The notes under the pieces were generated by a model, which saw only the letters and a list, made by a program, of their open reading frames with translations, was not told where the DNA came from and ran no database searches. Below, one piece after another: positions 37,440 through 45,290 of a stretch of 64,000 bases of DNA. The stretch comes from Candidatus Flexicrinis affinis. GTDB lineage: Bacteria; Chloroflexota; Anaerolineae; Aggregatilineales; Phototrophicaceae. Position numbers and translations under genes: made by a program. The number at the start of each line of letters is the position of its first letter. Position 1 is the first letter of the stretch. The DNA lies in the NCBI GenBank assembly GCA_016716525.1, contig JADJWE010000010.1:62001-126000 (forward strand), written 5' to 3'.

Positions 37440-38309
37440 TCAGCTCAGGTCCTCCGCCCAGCGGCGCACCGCGTCGGCATAGGCGTCGGAGGCTTCGAGC
37501 GGCAGCCAATGGCTGTTTTCGGCAAAGTGCTGAACCTGCGCCTTGCCCCACCGTTCGGCGTATGCCGGGGTGATGAACGGGTCCTTGTCTCCCCACAGCA
37601 CCAGCGCGGGTGTCTCCTGAAGCAGGGCAACCAGTTTGTCGTCCCACCCGATGAAGTGCTCCGGGTTGCGCTCGCGGTACATGCGCAGGACCGCCTTGCG
37701 GACGGCCTTCGAGCCGAAGCCCGCGGCGTAGCTTTCCTCGATGTAGCGGTCGGGCAGGGCCGGCGCAAAGCGCTTGATGGACGACTTCATGGTCTTGGGC
37801 GGGGTGGTGCCCAACATCAGCTCGCCCAGCAGCGGCACGCGGTACAGTTTGGCGAACGAATGCCACTGATAATCGCGGAAGAACGCCGTGTTGGAGATCA
37901 CCATGCCGCGCACGCGCTGCGGATGGGTGACCGCGAAGGCGCCGGCGTAGTGCCCGCCAAAGTCGGTCATGGCGAGGATCACCGGCTCGGTGATTCCCAG
38001 CGCGTCGAGCAGATCGGCGACGAATGCGGCATAGTTCTCGAGCGTGAGGGGGAACGCGCGCGGCAGTGTCGTTGCGCCGAACCCGGGCAGGTCGATGGCA
38101 ATATGGTGGTAGCCGCCGCCGAGGCGTTCGATGACCGGCAGCCACATGGCGTGCGTGTCCGGCGAGCCGTGCAGGTACAAAATCGGTGTGCCCTGCCCGG
38201 ACTGGCGGACGAACACGTCTGCGCCGCGGATCGTCAGGCGGCGTTCGGTGGGGATGGCAGATTGGGTGTTGTTGGCGCGCTCGATGTCGGGCGCGAATTG
38301 GACGTTCAT
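37440..38309 (-). CDS. Alpha/beta hydrolase with an Asp nucleophile (haloalkane dehalogenase/epoxide hydrolase-like)
   Basis: A 289-residue soluble protein. The nucleophile elbow is AMTDFGGHYA, with Asp116 where esterases have Ser; the oxyanion motif is HGSP (47-50), the acid is Asp243 in GDKDPF and the base His267 in ENSHWLP. An Asp nucleophile is characteristic of haloalkane and fluoroacetate dehalogenases and epoxide hydrolases. The Trp that commonly follows the Asp in haloalkane dehalogenases is Phe here, so halide specificity is uncertain. It is divergent from a TetR regulator with a shared palindromic operator, and GGAGG precedes the ATG, which fits an inducible catabolic gene. Confidence 0.85.
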   Translation of the reverse strand: MNVQFAPDIERANNTQSAIPTERRLTIRGADVFVRQSGQGTPILYLHGSPDTHAMWLPVIERLGGGYHHIAIDLPGFGATTLPRAFPLTLENYAAFVADLLDALGITEPVILAMTDFGGHYAGAFAVTHPQRVRGMVISNTAFFRDYQWHSFAKLYRVPLLGELMLGTTPPKTMKSSIKRFAPALPDRYIEESYAAGFGSKAVRKAVLRMYRERNPEHFIGWDDKLVALLQETPALVLWGDKDPFITPAYAERWGKAQVQHFAENSHWLPLEASDAYADAVRRWAEDLS

Positions 38310-38330
38310 GTTCGATAGCCTCCATGTTAT

Positions 38331-38358
38331 AATGCGAATGCGACGTCGTGTTCGTATT
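38331..38358. promoter_or_regulatory. Probable TetR operator between divergent hydrolase and TetR genes
   Basis: An inverted repeat of two 14-base arms, AATGCGAATGCGAC and GTCGTGTTCGTATT, matching at 11 of 14 positions around a GACGTC centre. A TATAAT hexamer overlaps its left edge (38328-38333). Position between the start codons of a TetR gene and the divergent enzyme gene is typical for an autoregulated operator. Confidence 0.65.
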
Positions 38359-38400
38359 TTAGTCTATGCAGATTTCTACGTTTGTCAACGGGGGTGATTT

Positions 38401-39018
38401 ATGGACAGCGATGCACTGCGGGCGGCACCCAAGCAGCGCCGTGGGCGCGAGCGCGTCGAGGCGATCCTCAACGCCGCGTCCGAGGTAATTGCGGAGGTGG
38501 GCTACGAGCAGGCGACCATCGGCGCGATTGCGGCGCGCTCGAATACCGCGACCGGATCGCTCTACCAGTTCTTCGCCAACAAGGAGGCGATTCTAAAGGC
38601 GCTGGTCGACCGCTACGTCGCGCGGGCGAGCGCCGTGTTCGCCGCGATGGAGGTCGAGTCGTACCCGGTGATGACGCTTCAGGACGGCATCCGGGCGATG
38701 CTCGTCCCGCTCAAGGCGTTCATCCGTGACAACCGCGACTTTCAGGCGATCTTTTCCAGTTCGACCGGGTCCGCCATCGTGGCGGAGTCGATCCGCGCGA
38801 TGGACGAGGGCTTTCTGGCGCGCAACGACGCGGCGCTCGCCGCCGCCCGCCCGAACCTCGACGCGCACGACCGTCGCAAGTACGGCCTCGTGTGCATGAT
38901 GATTATGAAGGGCCTCCTCGGGTTGGCGCATCCCGGTGGCGAGCTGACGCTCGACGAGGTGTTCGAGGAGATGGAAGCGGTCTTTCTGCGGTACCTCCTG
39001 CCGGTCGTCGGCGAGTAG
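38401..39018 (+). CDS. TetR/AcrR-family transcriptional regulator
   Basis: A 205-residue regulator. The DNA-binding domain is ILNAASEVIAEVGYEQATIGAIAARSNTATGSLYQFFANKEAIL; the C-terminal helical part (about 75-205) would bind the inducer. GGGGGTGATTT precedes the ATG. It is divergent from the Asp-nucleophile hydrolase gene, and a 28-base palindrome lies in the 91-base gap, so it probably represses that gene and itself. The inducer may be the hydrolase substrate; this is inference from arrangement. Confidence 0.9.
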   Translation: MDSDALRAAPKQRRGRERVEAILNAASEVIAEVGYEQATIGAIAARSNTATGSLYQFFANKEAILKALVDRYVARASAVFAAMEVESYPVMTLQDGIRAMLVPLKAFIRDNRDFQAIFSSSTGSAIVAESIRAMDEGFLARNDAALAAARPNLDAHDRRKYGLVCMMIMKGLLGLAHPGGELTLDEVFEEMEAVFLRYLLPVVGE

Positions 39019-39460
39019 TTTTCTCCCGGACACGGCGTCGGACGCGATGAATCGCGTCCCTACCGGACCGCGACAGTTTGCGCAAAGACCACGGCGGGCG
39101 ACCCGCCGGGTCGCCCCTACGGCCCTCTCTATGTGTCCTGTGTATGCTTACGAACCGTACGCCGTCGGTATTTTCCCCTCTCCTCGGGAGAGGGGTTTGG
39201 GGTGAGGTCTCGGTGGGAGAGGGGTTTTGGGTGAGGTCGGGCGGGGCTGCCCCATCCGTCGATTGCCGGACGCGATGTATCGCGTCCCTACCACACCGCG
39301 ACGGTTTGCGGCGTAATACGCGGTGGGCGACCTGACCGATCGCCCCTTCAAACCGCCTCCGCGTGCTCTCTTGTTCTCCGTGGCCTTCGTGCCCGCTTTT
39401 GCCCTTCCTCAACACTCAGCACTTCTCTTTCCCCTTTCCCCTCTCCCCTCGATTACACAC
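39019..39460. repeat. Intergenic repeats (families B and C) before the imu cassette
   Basis: Holds GGACGCGATGAATCGCGTCC (39038-39057), GGCGACCCGCCGGGTCGCCCCTAC (39098-39121), a CTCCTCGGGAGAGGGGTTTGGGGTGAGG element near 39181-39208, GGACGCGATGTATCGCGTCCC (39268-39288) and GCGGTGGGCGACCTGACCGATCGCCCC near 39319-39345, joined by ACCG/CACACCGCGAC linkers. No gene is supported. Confidence 0.6.
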
Positions 39461-39471
39461 GTGCTGTTCCA

Positions 39472-39501
39472 TTTACAGAGTACGAACATCTGTGCTATAT
39501 T
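39472..39501 (+). promoter_or_regulatory. Promoter of the imuA-imuB cassette with an SOS-box-like site in the spacer
   Basis: TTTACA (-35, 39472-39477), an 18-base spacer and TATATT (-10, 39496-39501), also with an upstream TGC (extended -10). Inside the spacer lies CGAACATCTGTGCT (39483-39496), close to the Gram-positive/actinobacterial LexA consensus GAAC-N4-GTTC with one mismatch in the right half. LexA bound there would block RNA polymerase, which fits the mutagenesis genes downstream. Confidence 0.55.
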
Positions 39502-39543
39502 CCCGAAAACGGGTTGTAACAGGATTCAAACGCAAAGTTCAGA

Positions 39544-40236
39544 ATGGCCGACGATCGTACCGATGTCTTGCAGCGCACGCTCGCCCAGCTTCAAGCTCGC
39601 TGGGGCGATCGCATCATCGCGCCTGCCCGCCGCGCCGAACTCACACCGCTACCCACCGGCTTCGCCGACCTCGACGCGCAGATCGGCGGCGGGTTGTGGC
39701 CGGGGCGGCTGAGCGTGCTGCTCGGTCAACCGACCTCCGGCGCGACCTCTTTGGCGCTGCGGGCGTTGGCGAATGCGCAGGGCGGCGGCGGGCCGGTCAT
39801 GGCGGTCGATCTGGCCCGTCAGTTCGACCCGCATCTGGCCGGACGAATCGGTGTGGACGCCGGCCTGCTGGTGCTCTCGCGCCCGCCGGATGCCGACACG
39901 GCGTTGGCGATCGTGCGCGAGGCGTTGGGGAACGCGGCGCTCGGCGCAGTGTTGCTGGACGCCAGCGAGAGCAAGCTCGCCGCCAGCTCGGCCGACGTGC
40001 GTCGGCTCAGTCAGGCGCTGATGGGCTCGCCGGCGCCGCTGATCGTATTGGCGCAAGGGGTGCCGTCCACGTTCGACAGCCTGACCGATCTGCGCCTGCG
40101 GGTCGAACGGTTAGCGTGGGTGCGGCGAGGGCCGGATGTCGCCGGATTAACTACGCGCGTGCGGATCGACAAGGATCACGCCGGCGGCGGCGGACGGGCG
40201 GTGCAAATCGAAGTGCGGTATGGGGAGGACACGTGA
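39544..40236 (+). CDS. imuA: ImuA-like RecA-fold protein (translesion mutagenesis)
   Basis: A 230-residue RecA/SulA-like protein. It begins with the familiar pattern of ImuA: LPTGFADLDAQIGGGLWPGRLSVLLGQPTSGATSLALRALANAQ, where GQPTSGATS replaces a regular Walker A, and it has a Walker-B-like LGAVLLDASESK. The partner gene imuB overlaps it by four bases (GTGA). ImuA is thought to support assembly of the ImuB-DnaE2 mutasome and to interact with RecA. Identification rests mainly on the cassette and the RecA-like motif. Confidence 0.8.
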   Translation: MADDRTDVLQRTLAQLQARWGDRIIAPARRAELTPLPTGFADLDAQIGGGLWPGRLSVLLGQPTSGATSLALRALANAQGGGGPVMAVDLARQFDPHLAGRIGVDAGLLVLSRPPDADTALAIVREALGNAALGAVLLDASESKLAASSADVRRLSQALMGSPAPLIVLAQGVPSTFDSLTDLRLRVERLAWVRRGPDVAGLTTRVRIDKDHAGGGGRAVQIEVRYGEDT

Positions 40237-41429
40237 GTACCAGCATTGCGTGTGTCGTGATCGAGGACTTTGCCGCGGCGGCGCAGGGGATCGCAGGGGC
40301 GCTGCCGTCCGTGCTGGTCGATTACCGGCAGCGGCGGGCGAAGGTCGTGGCGGCATCGGCGGCGGCGCGGGCGGCGGGGGTCGCCCCCGGCATGAGCCTG
40401 ACGCGCGCCCGTGCCTTATGCCCTAAGCTGACGCCGCATCCGCTTAAGCTGGATCGCGTCGAGCAGATGCGCGAACGGACGCTCAACGCCTTGTGGACGT
40501 TCACCAACCGCATCGAACAAGCCGAAGACCGCATGCCGCAGACGGCGGTGCTGTGGCTCGACCTCGGCCCGACGCAGGACGACGACGCGGCCCGCATCGG
40601 CGTGCAGATCGGCACGGTGCTGGGGCGGATGGGCCTGACGGCGTCGGTCGGGTTGGCGCGCGGCAAGTTCACGGCATTGGCCGCGGCGGGGCAGGCGGGG
40701 TGCGGTGTGCAGATGATCGCGCGCGGGTCGGAAGGCGGCTTTCTCGCGCCGCTGCCGGTCGGGCTGCTGCCGCTGGAACGCGAAGACGCCCGCAAGCTTG
40801 ACCTGCTCGGCGTGCGAACGCTCGGCCAGTTCGCCGCGCTGCCGCGCTCGGCTGTCTCGGCGCAGTTCGGGCGGCGCGGGCGGCTGTGGCATCTGCTCGC
40901 CAGCGGACGCGACACCCGCCGCGTCAAGCCAACCCGCATGCCGGATTTCGAGCGCGCCGGTTTCGACTTCGAGGACGCGGTCGCCGATATGGTGACGCTC
41001 GACAACGTGCTGAGCACGCTGGCGGTCACGCTGTCACGCCGGTTGGAGTCGCGTGCGTCGGCAGCCCACGAAATCGCGCTGACGGTGCATTTCGAGCGCG
41101 GCGCGACCCGCACCGAGCGCATCCAGCGCGTGCAGCCCTACAGCGACTGCGGCGACCTGCGGCGGGCGCTGTTCAGCCTGCTCGACAAGGCGGACATCGC
41201 GGAACCGGTCGGCGCGCTGAGCATTTCGCTCAACCGCCTGAGCGCCGCCATCCCGCGCCAGTTGGAGATGTTCACACAGCGCCCGCGCAAACAAGCGGTG
41301 CTGGATCTGGCCGCCGAGTTGAGCAAACGTTACGGGCCGTGCTTCTTCACCGCCGAACTGCGCGACGACGCCCTGCTGCCCGAGCGCCGCTTCACGCTGA
41401 TCGCCGTGCAGGCCGAGGACGCATCGTGA
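40233..41429 (+). CDS. imuB: ImuB, Y-family polymerase homologue (non-catalytic adaptor)
   Basis: A 398-residue DinP/UmuC-fold protein. The palm begins ACVVIEDFAAAAQ, where active Y-family enzymes have a DxDxFFA motif; the SxDE segment is replaced by LWLDLGPTQDDD. The metal-binding acidic set is therefore incomplete, as in ImuB proteins, which bridge the beta clamp and DnaE2 rather than synthesise DNA. The thumb helix-hairpin (DLLGVRTLGQFAALP) and little-finger regions are present; a possible clamp-binding peptide is QLEMF near the C-terminus. GTG start with GGGGAGG upstream; it overlaps imuA by GTGA. DUF6504 overlaps its own end in the same way. Confidence 0.87.
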   Translation: MSTSIACVVIEDFAAAAQGIAGALPSVLVDYRQRRAKVVAASAAARAAGVAPGMSLTRARALCPKLTPHPLKLDRVEQMRERTLNALWTFTNRIEQAEDRMPQTAVLWLDLGPTQDDDAARIGVQIGTVLGRMGLTASVGLARGKFTALAAAGQAGCGVQMIARGSEGGFLAPLPVGLLPLEREDARKLDLLGVRTLGQFAALPRSAVSAQFGRRGRLWHLLASGRDTRRVKPTRMPDFERAGFDFEDAVADMVTLDNVLSTLAVTLSRRLESRASAAHEIALTVHFERGATRTERIQRVQPYSDCGDLRRALFSLLDKADIAEPVGALSISLNRLSAAIPRQLEMFTQRPRKQAVLDLAAELSKRYGPCFFTAELRDDALLPERRFTLIAVQAEDAS

Positions 41430-41677
41430 CGCGCTTGCTGCTGCCGGCCGAGCGCATCACGGTCGATCTCGAAGACGGCGCGCCGGTGCGCTTCATGTGG
41501 CGCGGGCGCAATCACCGCGTGCTGTACCTCGCCAACCGCTGGCGTGCCGATGCCGAATGGTGGCGCGTCCGCCAATGGCGCGAGCACTACAAGCTGGTCA
41601 CCGACAGCGGCCTGCTGTTGGTGATCTATCACGATTTGAACCGCGAGGCATGGTATGTGCAGCGGGTGTATGACTGA
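41426..41677 (+). CDS. DUF6504-like small protein of the imu cassette
   Basis: An 83-residue basic, Trp-rich protein. The pattern (ITVDLEDGAPVRFMWRGR, HRVLYLANRW, EWWRVRQWREHYKLVTDSG, LLLVIYHDLNREAWYVQRVYD) fits DUF6504, a family found next to or fused to ImuB in actinobacteria. It begins with GTG that overlaps the imuB stop (GTGA), so it is translationally coupled to imuB. Function is unknown; by location it may modulate the mutasome. Repeats separate it from dnaE2. Confidence 0.72.
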   Translation: MTRLLLPAERITVDLEDGAPVRFMWRGRNHRVLYLANRWRADAEWWRVRQWREHYKLVTDSGLLLVIYHDLNREAWYVQRVYD

Positions 41678-41682
41678 GACCG

Positions 41683-41883
41683 CACCCTCCGGCCTCTCTC
41701 CAATTTGGAGAGGAGGAGTCGAGCATCGCGAAACGGGGGTGAGGTTCTCTGGGGCGCTGCCCCAAACCCCGGCAGGGACTTACGCCCCTGCACCCCTTCT
41801 TTGCATTTGCGCAACGCGCAAATGCAGGAATGGGGTCAAGGGGTGCAAACCCCTTGTAGAGGTGCGGAGGCGAAGCCTCTGCA
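41683..41883. repeat. Family C element and family A copy 4 inside the imu cassette
   Basis: Family C occupies 41683-41745 (CTCTCCAATTTGGAGAG at 41695-41711, then GGAGTCGAGCATCGCGAAACGGGGGTGAGG). Family A follows at 41749-41883: GGGGCGCTGCCCC, GGCAGGGACTTACGCCCCTG, a perfect 11-bp central stem at 41802-41826 (arm TGCATTTGCGC), AAGGGGTGCAAACCCCTT and GCGGAGGCGAAGCCTC. The block separates the DUF6504 gene from dnaE2 by 216 bases. Confidence 0.85.
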
Positions 41884-41893
41884 AACATCCTAA

Positions 41894-44800
41894 ATGACCG
41901 CGGAATACGTCGAACTGCACGCCCATTCGTGCTTCAGCCTGTTGGATGGCGCGTCGTACCCCGAGGCATTGGCAGCGCAGGCCGCGGCGCAGGGCATGCC
42001 GGCGCTGGCGCTCACCGACCACGACGCGGTGTACGGCGCGGTGCCGTTTACCAAAGCCGCGCGCGAGGCCGGCATCAAGCCGATTCTGGGCGCGGAGCTG
42101 ACGGTGGCGCGGGGCGAGGACTCGCATCATCTAACGGTGCTCGTGCAGAACGCGGCGGGATGGGCGAATCTGTGCGCGCTGATCACCGCGGCGCGGCACA
42201 ATACGCCGAAGGGCGAGGCGCTGCTGGAGGCGCATCTGCTCGACGCGCACCGCGACGGCCTGATCGTGCTGTCGGGGTGCCGGCACGGCGAAATTGCGAC
42301 GGCGCTGCGGCGCGGCGACCGTGACGCGGCAGTGCGCGCGGCCCGCCGGTATCGCACGCTGTACGGAAGCCGTTTCTACATCGAGCTGCAGCGCCATCAT
42401 CTGCCGGACGATCAGCACCTGACCGCCGAACTGATTGCGCTGGCCCGCGAGCTCAAATTGCCGGTGGTCGCGACCAACAACGTGCATTACGCCGAGCGCG
42501 ACGGTCACCGCCTGCAAGACGTGCTGACCTGCATCCGGCACAACACCACGCTTGACGACGCGTGCGCGCTGCTGCGCCCGAATTCGGAGTATTCCCTCAA
42601 GTCCGCCGCCGAGATGGCTATGTTATTCGCCGACGTGCCGGACGCGCTGATCAACACCGTGCGCATCGCCGAGCAGTGCGACTTCGCGCTGGAGTTTGGC
42701 TTGCAGGAACTGCCGGTGTATCCGACGCCGGACGGCCTCAGCGCGTGCGACCTGCTGCGGGCGCTGTGCCGCGAGGGGCTGACGGTGCGCGGCCTTGAGC
42801 CGACCGACGCCATCGCGCGGCAGTTGGAGCACGAGCTGGCGGTCATCACGCGCAGCGGCCTGAGCAATTACTTCCTGATCGTGTGGGACATCGTGCGCTG
42901 GTCGCGCGAGCACGGCATTTTGTGTCAGGGGCGCGGGTCGGCGGCGAATTCGCTGGTCGCCTACCTGCTGATGATATCGCCGATCAATCCGCTGGAGCAC
43001 GATCTCGTGTTCGAACGGTTCCTGAGCGAGGAGCGCCGCGCCACGCCGGACATCGACATCGACTTCGACGCCGCCCGCCGCGAGGAGGTGATCCAGTACG
43101 TGTACCAGCGTTACGGGCATGCCCACGCGGCGATGGCTTGCACGTTCATCACGTTTCGCGCGCGCTCGGCCATGCGCGATATTGGCAAGGCGCTCGGCCT
43201 GCCGCTGGACGTGCTCAACCGCGCCAGCCGCATCATCGACACGTATCGCAGCGGGCGCATCGCCGAGGCCGACGGGCTGAGCGACCTGATCGCGCCGGAG
43301 ACACTGGCGCTGATCGTCGAGCTCAGCCAGCAGATCGACGGCTTCCCGCGCCACCTCGGCATCCACAACGGCGGCATGATCCTGACCGGCGCGCCGTTGA
43401 GCCACCGCCTGCCGACCGAGCCGGCGACGATGGCCGACCGGTACATCGTGCAGTGGGACAAGGACAGCCTCGAAGACGCCGGCATCTGCAAGATCGACAT
43501 CCTCGGCCTGCGCATGCTGTCGGCCGTGGCCGAGGCCAGCGCGATCACCGGCGCCGATCTCGACGCGCTGACCTTCGACGACGCGACCGTCTACGACATG
43601 GTGACGGCGGCCGACACGGTGGGCGTGTTTCAAGTCGAAAGCCGCGCGCAAGCGCAGGTGCTGCCGCGTCTTCAGCCGCGCCAGTTCAACGACCTGATCA
43701 TCTCGATCTCGCTCATCCGGCCGGGGCCGATCCAAGGCAACATGGTGCATCCGTACCTGCGCCGCCGCTTGGGTGAAGAGCCGGTCAAGTATCCGCATCC
43801 GCGCCTTGAGCCGGCGCTGGCCGAGACGCTCGGCGTGGTGCTGTTTCAGGAGCAGGTGCTCAAGGTCGCGCGCGATCTGGCCGGGTTCACCGGCGGGCAA
43901 GGCGAGCTGCTGCGCCGCGCGTTGGGCAGCAAGCGCGCTTACGAGCAGATTGAAAAGCTGCATGACGCGTTCGTCGAAGGGGCGGCGGAGCTGGACGTGA
44001 CGAACGCCGTGGCCGAAGCGGTGTTCGACGCGCTGCGCAGCTTCGGCGGCTACTCGTTCCCCAAGAGTCACGCGGCGGCGTTCGCCGTGCTGGTGTACAA
44101 GAGCGCGTGGCTCAAGCGCTATCACCCGGCGGCATTCGCCTGCGCGCTGCTCAACAACCAGCCGATGGGCTTCTGGTCGCCGGCGGTGATCGTCAACGAC
44201 GCGCGGCGGCACGGGGTGCGCGTGCTGCCGGTCGACCTGCGCCACAGCGCGGCGATCTGCACGGTCGAGGACGGCGCGGTGCGGCTGGGGTTCCGGCAGG
44301 TGCGCGGCATCGGCGAAGAGGCCGCCGACCGGATCGCCGCGGCACGCGACGAATCACCGTTCGTCAGCCTGCGCGATTTTTGCCGCCGGACGCGCCTGCC
44401 GCACCGCCTGACCGAAAACCTGATCCTCGCCGGCGCGATGGATCACTTCGGCAGCACCCGGCGCGAGCAGGTGTGGGTGCTGGCGAACCTGCTGGACGAG
44501 CCCGGCATGCTCGACCTCGACATGGCCGACGATCCGCTGCAGTTCCCGTCCGCCAGCCGCGGCGAGATTATGGCCGTCGAATACGACCTGACCGGCGTCA
44601 TGCTGCGCGAACATCCGCTGGCGCTGTACCGCGACTGGCTGGACGAGATGGGCGTGTTCAACAGCGCCGAGCTGGCCGAGCTGCCGGAAGACAGCCGCGT
44701 GCGTGTGGCGGGGCTGGCGGTCGTGCATCAGGCTCCGCCGACCGCCAAGGGCCATCACTTCATCACGCTTGAAGACGAGGACGGGTTCATCAACGTGGTC

Positions 44801-44935
44801 GTGCGGCCGAAGGTGTACCCCAAATATCGCACCATCCTGCGCACCTCCCCGCTGCTGGTGATCGAAGGCGAGGTGCAGCGGCAGGGCGCGGTCGTCAATG
44901 TGGTGTTGTCGGATGCGCGCACGCTCGGGACATAG
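41894..44935 (+). CDS. dnaE2: Error-prone DNA polymerase III alpha subunit DnaE2 (ImuC)
   Basis: A 1013-residue C-family polymerase that extends past DNA lesions with ImuB. The N-terminal PHP domain has HAHSCFSLLDGAS; the catalytic aspartates are Asp386 and Asp388 in PDIDIDF and Asp535 in KIDILGL. The fingers, the HhH region (LGFRQVRGIGEEAADRI) and a C-terminal OB domain (from about VRVAGLAVVHQAPPTAKG) are present. Length and lack of the C-terminal tau-binding region of replicative DnaE support DnaE2. It lies in the imu cassette but is separated from the upstream genes by a 216-base hairpin block. Confidence 0.93.
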   Translation: MTAEYVELHAHSCFSLLDGASYPEALAAQAAAQGMPALALTDHDAVYGAVPFTKAAREAGIKPILGAELTVARGEDSHHLTVLVQNAAGWANLCALITAARHNTPKGEALLEAHLLDAHRDGLIVLSGCRHGEIATALRRGDRDAAVRAARRYRTLYGSRFYIELQRHHLPDDQHLTAELIALARELKLPVVATNNVHYAERDGHRLQDVLTCIRHNTTLDDACALLRPNSEYSLKSAAEMAMLFADVPDALINTVRIAEQCDFALEFGLQELPVYPTPDGLSACDLLRALCREGLTVRGLEPTDAIARQLEHELAVITRSGLSNYFLIVWDIVRWSREHGILCQGRGSAANSLVAYLLMISPINPLEHDLVFERFLSEERRATPDIDIDFDAARREEVIQYVYQRYGHAHAAMACTFITFRARSAMRDIGKALGLPLDVLNRASRIIDTYRSGRIAEADGLSDLIAPETLALIVELSQQIDGFPRHLGIHNGGMILTGAPLSHRLPTEPATMADRYIVQWDKDSLEDAGICKIDILGLRMLSAVAEASAITGADLDALTFDDATVYDMVTAADTVGVFQVESRAQAQVLPRLQPRQFNDLIISISLIRPGPIQGNMVHPYLRRRLGEEPVKYPHPRLEPALAETLGVVLFQEQVLKVARDLAGFTGGQGELLRRALGSKRAYEQIEKLHDAFVEGAAELDVTNAVAEAVFDALRSFGGYSFPKSHAAAFAVLVYKSAWLKRYHPAAFACALLNNQPMGFWSPAVIVNDARRHGVRVLPVDLRHSAAICTVEDGAVRLGFRQVRGIGEEAADRIAAARDESPFVSLRDFCRRTRLPHRLTENLILAGAMDHFGSTRREQVWVLANLLDEPGMLDLDMADDPLQFPSASRGEIMAVEYDLTGVMLREHPLALYRDWLDEMGVFNSAELAELPEDSRVRVAGLAVVHQAPPTAKGHHFITLEDEDGFINVVVRPKVYPKYRTILRTSPLLVIEGEVQRQGAVVNVVLSDARTLGT

Positions 44936-45290
44936 GGAAAGTGATGAGTCTTGAGTGACGAGTGATGAGAGAAGGACAAAAGCGGGCACAGAGACCACAG
45001 AGGGCGAGAGAGCACACAGAGGGAATGTAGGGGCGACCCGGCGGGTCGCCCGTCGCCCAGCCTTACCCCAAACCCCTCTCCCATCGAGACCTCACCCCGC
45101 GTCGCTCTCGCTCCGCCGCCCCTCTCCCGAGGCGAGGGGCCAATACCCACGGCGCGCGGTTCTGTGCGTAGGGACACGCCACCGCCGTGTCCGCGAAACA
45201 CACGCCGGATACTGAAGCGTCCCTCTCCCCTAGCGCAAGCAGGACAACCGCCGTACACTGACGCTTTCTCCTCCACGACGGCGGCCCAGC
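44936..45290. repeat. Intergenic repeats between dnaE2 and the AEC transporter
   Basis: Holds GTAGGGGCGACCCGGCGGGTCGCCC (45028-45052), CCCCAAACCCCTCTCCCATCG and TCTCCCGAGGCGAGGGG C-rich fragments (45066-45142), GGACACGCCACCGCCGTGTCC (45172-45192) and a GAGGACAAAAGCGGGCACAGAG phrase like that near 36360. No gene is seen. A weak AGCG precedes the next GTG. Confidence 0.55.

Noticed and set aside
42623..44245. 540-codon reverse frame inside dnaE2
   Set aside because: Antisense of a highly conserved polymerase gene.
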